From Stramenopiles sp. TOSAG23-3 (lineage: Eukaryota; Sar): DNA of 11,132 nucleotides. The stretch is from the NCBI GenBank assembly GCA_900128585.1, contig LT642718.1, positions 1 through 11,132 of the forward strand, written 5' to 3'. The position numbers and the translations under genes are program-made. The notes beneath the pieces were generated by a model that saw only the letters and a list, made by a program, of their open reading frames with translations, ran no database searches and was not told the origin of the DNA. Below are positions 8,251 to 11,132 of the stretch, piece after piece. Positions within the stretch are counted from its first letter, which is position 1, and each line of letters opens with the position of its first letter.

Positions 8251-8712
8251 TGAGGAAACTAATAAAGGCCTCAGTCAGACACTGTACGAGGACTACGAGG
8301 ACCTTCAACATCCTCTATTTAAATTATTATAATAAAAGTACTAATATATCGTATTCTAGTGGTTCTCTTCCATTTTATTTGGCTGGCAGCAAAGCACTTT
8401 TTTATATTATTCTTTGATGACGAAAAAAATATTCGTTACTTTCCTAAATATAACAAAAAACGTTGACCCGTTTAATAACCTGTAAATAGCATGAAAAAAT
8501 ATTCAAAAATATTATATATTGTTCGTTTTTATTTATAAAAAATATTGAGTATATAAAATTATGGGTTTTTTTACATACTATATGTAGAATGAAAATATTA
8601 TCAAACTCTGCGATGAAACCTTTCTTTGTGGTTATCCTAAACTTTTTTTCCAACCTCAACCAAGGGAAAGACCAACACCAAAAACTCATCAAGAAAAGGA
8701 TTTGTTATCACC

Positions 8713-9510
8713 ATGCCACCGAAAAAGAAGAAAGGCAAGAAGAAGAAGGAAGTGGAACCCATCACTGATGCTAGAACTCTGCGGATGATTGGGGAGTACT
8801 TGGAGGGCACCACGCTAAAGCTGACACTGTGCTACGAGGTTGAAAATGGTCCCATACGGACCTCCGTGGTTTTGTCTGATCTTGACTGCGTGCATCATTT
8901 GTTCCGAGAGCTTTGGAGGTGGTTGGATTGTGAATGGGGGAAAGAATACATTTTCATATCTACCCTGCCCACATCGGACCAAAATTCGTTTACTCTGGGG
9001 TTTGACGGGGGGAAGGGGCTCACAGACCTTGGTATTAAGAACGGGGATTGCTTAGTGTTTGTGGAGTCGAACAAACGAACCCTGGGGGAGTACACAAAGA
9101 AAAGGATGAGAGTCCAGCTCGATGCTTTGAATATGAAATTATCGGATCAAAAGGCAGAGCTATTGCTTGCCAAGAAAGACGACAAGCATGCTGATGACAT
9201 TGCTGCCCTTGAGGAAAATATTAAGTATTTGGATGGGGAGGTGGATAAATATCGTGCGTACAGCAATGACCACAAGAAGGCGATAGCAGATCTTTACACG
9301 TTTGAGATCGGTGAAAAGCTGGCGCCTACGACGGCCGGAAAAGAAAAAAAGCCCTTCTCCGAGCTTCCAATCGAAATAAAGCAAGAGTTAGAAAACGAAA
9401 AAAAAGAAGGCCTAGATATTCTTATTAATAATCGCAACATCATTGCTGCTCAGAAGGCGAAGGCGGCTGGGGGCGGGAAAAAAGGGAAAAAAGGCAAGAA
9501 GAAGAAGTAA
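8713..9510 (+). CDS. Lys-rich-ended protein with ubiquitin-like fold candidate and coiled coil (possible axonemal protein)
   Basis: A complete 265-codon frame starts at an ATG in ACCATGC context and ends in TAA. The frame is open back to 8641 but has no earlier ATG. Both ends are Lys-rich: MPPKKKKGKKKK at 1-12 and GGGKKGKKGKKKK at 253-265. Residues 34-118 look like a beta-grasp domain: strands TLKLTLCYE and TSVVLS, a helix with WRW, strand YIFIST, and LTDLGIKNGDCLVFVE, which resembles the last turn of ubiquitin-like folds. Residues about 125-192 form a charged coiled coil. I do not recognise a named family. MPPKK-type N-termini recur in flagellar proteins, and the next gene encodes a flagellar-type repeat protein, but a flagellar role here is inference. 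The gene is divergent from the PI3K gene and convergent with the SHIPPO gene. Confidence 0.85.
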   Translation: MPPKKKKGKKKKEVEPITDARTLRMIGEYLEGTTLKLTLCYEVENGPIRTSVVLSDLDCVHHLFRELWRWLDCEWGKEYIFISTLPTSDQNSFTLGFDGGKGLTDLGIKNGDCLVFVESNKRTLGEYTKKRMRVQLDALNMKLSDQKAELLLAKKDDKHADDIAALEENIKYLDGEVDKYRAYSNDHKKAIADLYTFEIGEKLAPTTAGKEKKPFSELPIEIKQELENEKKEGLDILINNRNIIAAQKAKAAGGGKKGKKGKKKK

Positions 9511-9629
9511 AAAGGAGGGAAGAGTGTTTGCAATTACATCGCTACTAATGTTTCATAATTATATTTAAACTACTTTGTACTGAAATTAAAAAGATGGGGA
9601 GTAAAAAACTCCACCGTCTGTACGCCCCA
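9511..9629. other. Short convergent intergenic spacer
   Basis: Only 119 bases separate the TAA of the plus-strand gene and the TAG of the minus-strand SHIPPO gene. The two 3' untranslated regions are thus very short or overlap. The spacer is AT-rich. I see no AATAAA on the plus strand and no strong hairpin. Confidence 0.6.
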
Positions 9630-10610
9630 CTATTTCATTACAACAGCGTTGTACCGCATCCTTCGCGTCGTTCCAAAGCCGAAACTCGGTGCATTCTTTT
9701 TCAGCATGGTTGTTCCGAAGGACTCGATGCGCCCGTCGTATCTTCCTGGCCCAGGCGCGTTCTTTGTTGCAGCTGCTACATCGACTCTTTGACTTGACCC
9801 AAACTTTGACGCCCCGACGGTTCGGAACTTTGAGAATACTTGCTCCCCGAAACTACCTCCCAAACTGTATTGCCCGGGGCCTGGATTGGGCCTGTATCCT
9901 GGTAAGGACGTCTTTGGCCTAGGATATCTGCGCCCCGTACCGAATCCAAAGGCCGGTTGAGTTCGCGTTCGAGTGTATATTTGCGGTCCAATTGCCCCAT
10001 CGTTGCGCTTGTATTGTCCTGGACCCGGAAGCGAACTGTCTCGTTTCTTGTCTCGAAACCGCAATGATTTCCACGATGCGCCTGCCGATGGCCCGAAAGA
10101 GTAGGATGCTGCTGTGCGGCGAGGTGATAAGACCTGCGTCCCAAGGCCTTCGAGGGGTTTGTATGCGCCCGGTCCTGCGCCGGGCCTGGTCGGGGCGGTG
10201 TCTCCATTTTTTGACAGGTGTGGTCTCGTGGCATAGTTGCGAAGAGGACTTCCAGCATCACGGCTTGCAGTGCCAAACGAAAACCTAGCACTCGCCGGGC
10301 GCCTGGAGTCTACTTGAGGCCCAACACTGGGAGTCAGGGCCCCCATATACTGCCCTGGCCCTGGCAAAGAAGACGTGTACTTTATTTGGCGCTCTAAAGG
10401 ATCGCCTCTTGTACGATTTCTTGAACGGTTCTCTGGTAAACCGAACGAATACGTCACTTGGCTTTTATGCCGTGACAAATTCTGTTTTCCAATAGACGAG
10501 AGGCAAGCTCCAGGGTACTCGCCAGGCCCTACCGGCTTTGGTTGCTCTGGCACTTTTCCATTATGGGGCTGCAACGCCCCCGTGAACTTGGTACTGTCGT
10601 TCGATTTCAA
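9630..10610 (-). CDS. Sperm-tail PG-rich (SHIPPO/STPG-type) repeat protein; 5' end in another frame
   Basis: About 326 codons are open, ending in TAG. Six repeats begin with GPGxY or PGPGxY, with the Tyr at 32, 88, 150, 200, 248 and 291 (counted from the TTG at 10610). Each is followed about 25-30 residues on by a (S/G)FG-type box such as TYSFG, RFSFG, SYSFG, FGFG or SFGFG. The fifth repeat is degenerate (SKFGSS). This is the SHIPPO layout, a family of microtubule-associated proteins in flagella and cilia. The protein is rich in Gly, Pro, Arg and Ser and has no enzyme domain. There is no ATG at the start: the frame opens after a TAG at 10616-10614, and its first in-frame ATG is codon 89, past the first two repeats. 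The true N-terminus is probably the overlapping frame starting at 10695. Confidence 0.92.
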   Translation of the reverse strand: MKSNDSTKFTGALQPHNGKVPEQPKPVGPGEYPGACLSSIGKQNLSRHKSQVTYSFGLPENRSRNRTRGDPLERQIKYTSSLPGPGQYMGALTPSVGPQVDSRRPASARFSFGTASRDAGSPLRNYATRPHLSKNGDTAPTRPGAGPGAYKPLEGLGTQVLSPRRTAASYSFGPSAGASWKSLRFRDKKRDSSLPGPGQYKRNDGAIGPQIYTRTRTQPAFGFGTGRRYPRPKTSLPGYRPNPGPGQYSLGGSFGEQVFSKFRTVGASKFGSSQRVDVAAATKNAPGPGRYDGRIESFGTTMLKKNAPSFGFGTTRRMRYNAVVMK

Positions 10611-10695
10611 AATCTAATGCTAAACCCACACCCTTCCTCGCATACTTTTCAAATGTTTCTTTCTCCTTCTTTTTAAAGCTAAACCTCTGCTGCAT
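10561..10695 (-). CDS. Likely N-terminal segment of the SHIPPO gene in a shifted frame
   Basis: A 44-codon frame starts with ATG 10695-10693 (MQQRFSFKKKEKETFEKYAR...) and stops at TAA 10563-10561. It overlaps the first codons of the SHIPPO frame (10613 downward), which is offset by one base. Its Lys/Glu-rich, helix-like sequence looks like coding sequence. The two frames join cleanly if one base is skipped, for example in the run of five G on the minus strand at 10581-10577. That would give a protein of about 354 residues. The break may be a sequencing or assembly indel, a true mutation, programmed frameshifting or a very small intron. The alternative is that this is a chance short ORF. Confidence 0.5.
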   Translation of the reverse strand: MQQRFSFKKKEKETFEKYARKGVGLALDFEIERQYQVHGGVAAP

Positions 10696-11132
10696 GTAGT
10701 TGATGTATAAGTAAACTAGACGATGTGAATAAGTTTTTTTATGCCTACATCATATTATACTACCAAGGCATAATAAATCGTATCATCATAATCGAGATAG
10801 ACTTGATAAAAATGATGCTACATAGTGTTAACTAACTCCTGTAGGAAAACGAAACGAAATTAACGGAACTAAATATCCTTACTGTACGGTAGTTAGTATA
10901 AAGAACGCAAGTAATTCGATCGCGCAAAAAAAAAATTACTTATTTTTATTCGGCTATACTTCTTTGTATAATAATTATTTATTTGCCTATTTAATTGATG
11001 AAAGAGAATTGTGAGTGAGCTCGTTTAGTATAAATGTTGCTCCAATAATCCCCAGTACGGTATTTACCTGTTGGTACCGATATGACCTGATGATGAAGAA
11101 GAAAGAAGAAGAAGGAAGAAGAAATTAAAAAA
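10696..11132. other. AT-rich region upstream of the SHIPPO gene
   Basis: These 437 bases are mostly AT-rich and hold no frame I would accept as a gene. They should contain the promoter and leader of the minus-strand SHIPPO gene. Stops in all the minus-strand frames I checked close to 10750 limit any further N-terminal extension. No tRNA or other RNA gene is seen. A GAA-rich purine tract ends the window. Confidence 0.55.
11092..11124. repeat. Imperfect GAA-type purine tract at the right edge
   Basis: Triplets of GAA interrupted by extra A or G (GATGAAGAAGAAAGAAGAAG and onward) make a nearly pure purine stretch. It is similar in kind to the longer GAA microsatellite at 8201-8250. Both lie in gaps upstream of genes. 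It is probably ordinary simple-sequence DNA. Confidence 0.85.

Larger units (their letters stand above)
7930..8712. promoter_or_regulatory. Divergent AT-rich intergenic region between the PI3K gene and the coiled-coil gene
   Basis: The 783 bases between two divergent start codons must contain both promoters. The PI3K side (7930-8000) is less AT-rich and holds two ACGT cores in AACGTCACTACGTAG (7986-8000), the second within the palindrome CTACGTAG. The middle holds ATT and GAA microsatellites. The far side is extremely AT-rich, with a TATAAAA at 8552-8558, about 155 bases before the plus-strand ATG. In such sequence a TATA match has little weight. Two frames here (plus 8055-8417, minus 8444-8692) are low-complexity and not taken as genes. 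Confidence 0.45.

Noticed and set aside
8055-8417. Plus-strand 120-codon frame with Ile-rich and poly-Glu parts
   Set aside because: It is built from the ATT and GAA microsatellites in an AT-rich gap and has no domain-like composition outside them.
8444-8692. Minus-strand 82-codon frame rich in Ile, Phe, Asn and Lys
   Set aside because: It lies in extremely AT-rich intergenic DNA; composition follows base bias and no motif is seen. A small real gene cannot be fully excluded.
8713-9510. Histone- or ribosome-like DNA/RNA-binding protein because of the Lys-rich ends
   Set aside because: The core is acidic coiled coil plus a beta-grasp candidate, with no histone or ribosomal motif; Lys/Gly tails alone are not diagnostic.
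9776-10291. Minus-strand 171-codon frame overlapping the SHIPPO gene in another phase
   Set aside because: The SHIPPO phase has six regular PGPGxY repeats; the other phase arises from the Gly/Pro/Arg-rich codon composition.
1-11132. CRISPR array, prokaryotic operon, phage or defence island
   Set aside because: No spaced direct repeats, integrase or phage genes are present. The PI3K, SHIPPO repeats and AT-rich gaps with microsatellites are eukaryotic features. The NACHT NTPase fits the nephrocystin-3 group better than bacterial antiviral STANDs.

Overview
The window looks like nuclear DNA from an intron-poor, flagellated unicellular eukaryote. The evidence is a class I-type phosphoinositide 3-kinase with a Ras-binding domain, a sperm-tail PG-rich (SHIPPO) repeat protein, and a NACHT-type STAND NTPase of the nephrocystin-3 kind. 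There are no operons or Shine-Dalgarno spacing. Gaps between genes are long, strongly AT-rich and full of ATT and GAA microsatellites, while the coding DNA is of balanced composition. The lineage cannot be named from the sequence. Genes lie on both strands and three long frames have no internal interruption, so introns are rare. The standard genetic code fits, with TAA and TAG stops seen.

Layout. Positions 2943 to 1 (minus) hold a NACHT/STAND gene whose 981 codons run unbroken off the left edge, so its C-terminus, probably TPR or other repeats, is missing. An AT-rich gap (2944-3555) follows. Positions 7929 to 3556 (minus) encode a complete 1457-residue PI3K with, in order, a WW-like motif, RBD, C2, helical and kinase domains and a basic Ser-rich tail. 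A 783-base AT-rich divergent region with two microsatellites (7930-8712) leads to a plus-strand gene at 8713-9510. That gene encodes a 265-residue protein with Lys-rich ends, a ubiquitin-like fold candidate and a coiled coil. It converges, across 119 bases, on a minus-strand SHIPPO-repeat gene (10610 to 9630). The SHIPPO frame has no ATG at its 5' end. A plausible ATG-led start lies in another frame at 10695, so a one-base frameshift or a tiny intron is suspected. The right end (10696-11132) is AT-rich, with a second GAA-type tract.

How the genes relate. The SHIPPO protein belongs to a family found along flagellar microtubules. Nephrocystin-3-type NACHT proteins are ciliary in animals. The Lys-rich MPPKKKKG-type N-terminus of the 265-residue protein is common among axonemal proteins. 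A flagellar flavour for the neighbourhood is therefore possible, but this is inference, since eukaryotic neighbours need not share a function. The PI3K would make 3-phosphorylated phosphoinositides at the membrane downstream of Ras-like GTPases. The most unusual points are the WW-like motif on the PI3K, its lengthened activation loop and extra tail, the IQ-bearing insertion inside the NACHT protein, and the broken 5' end of the SHIPPO gene.
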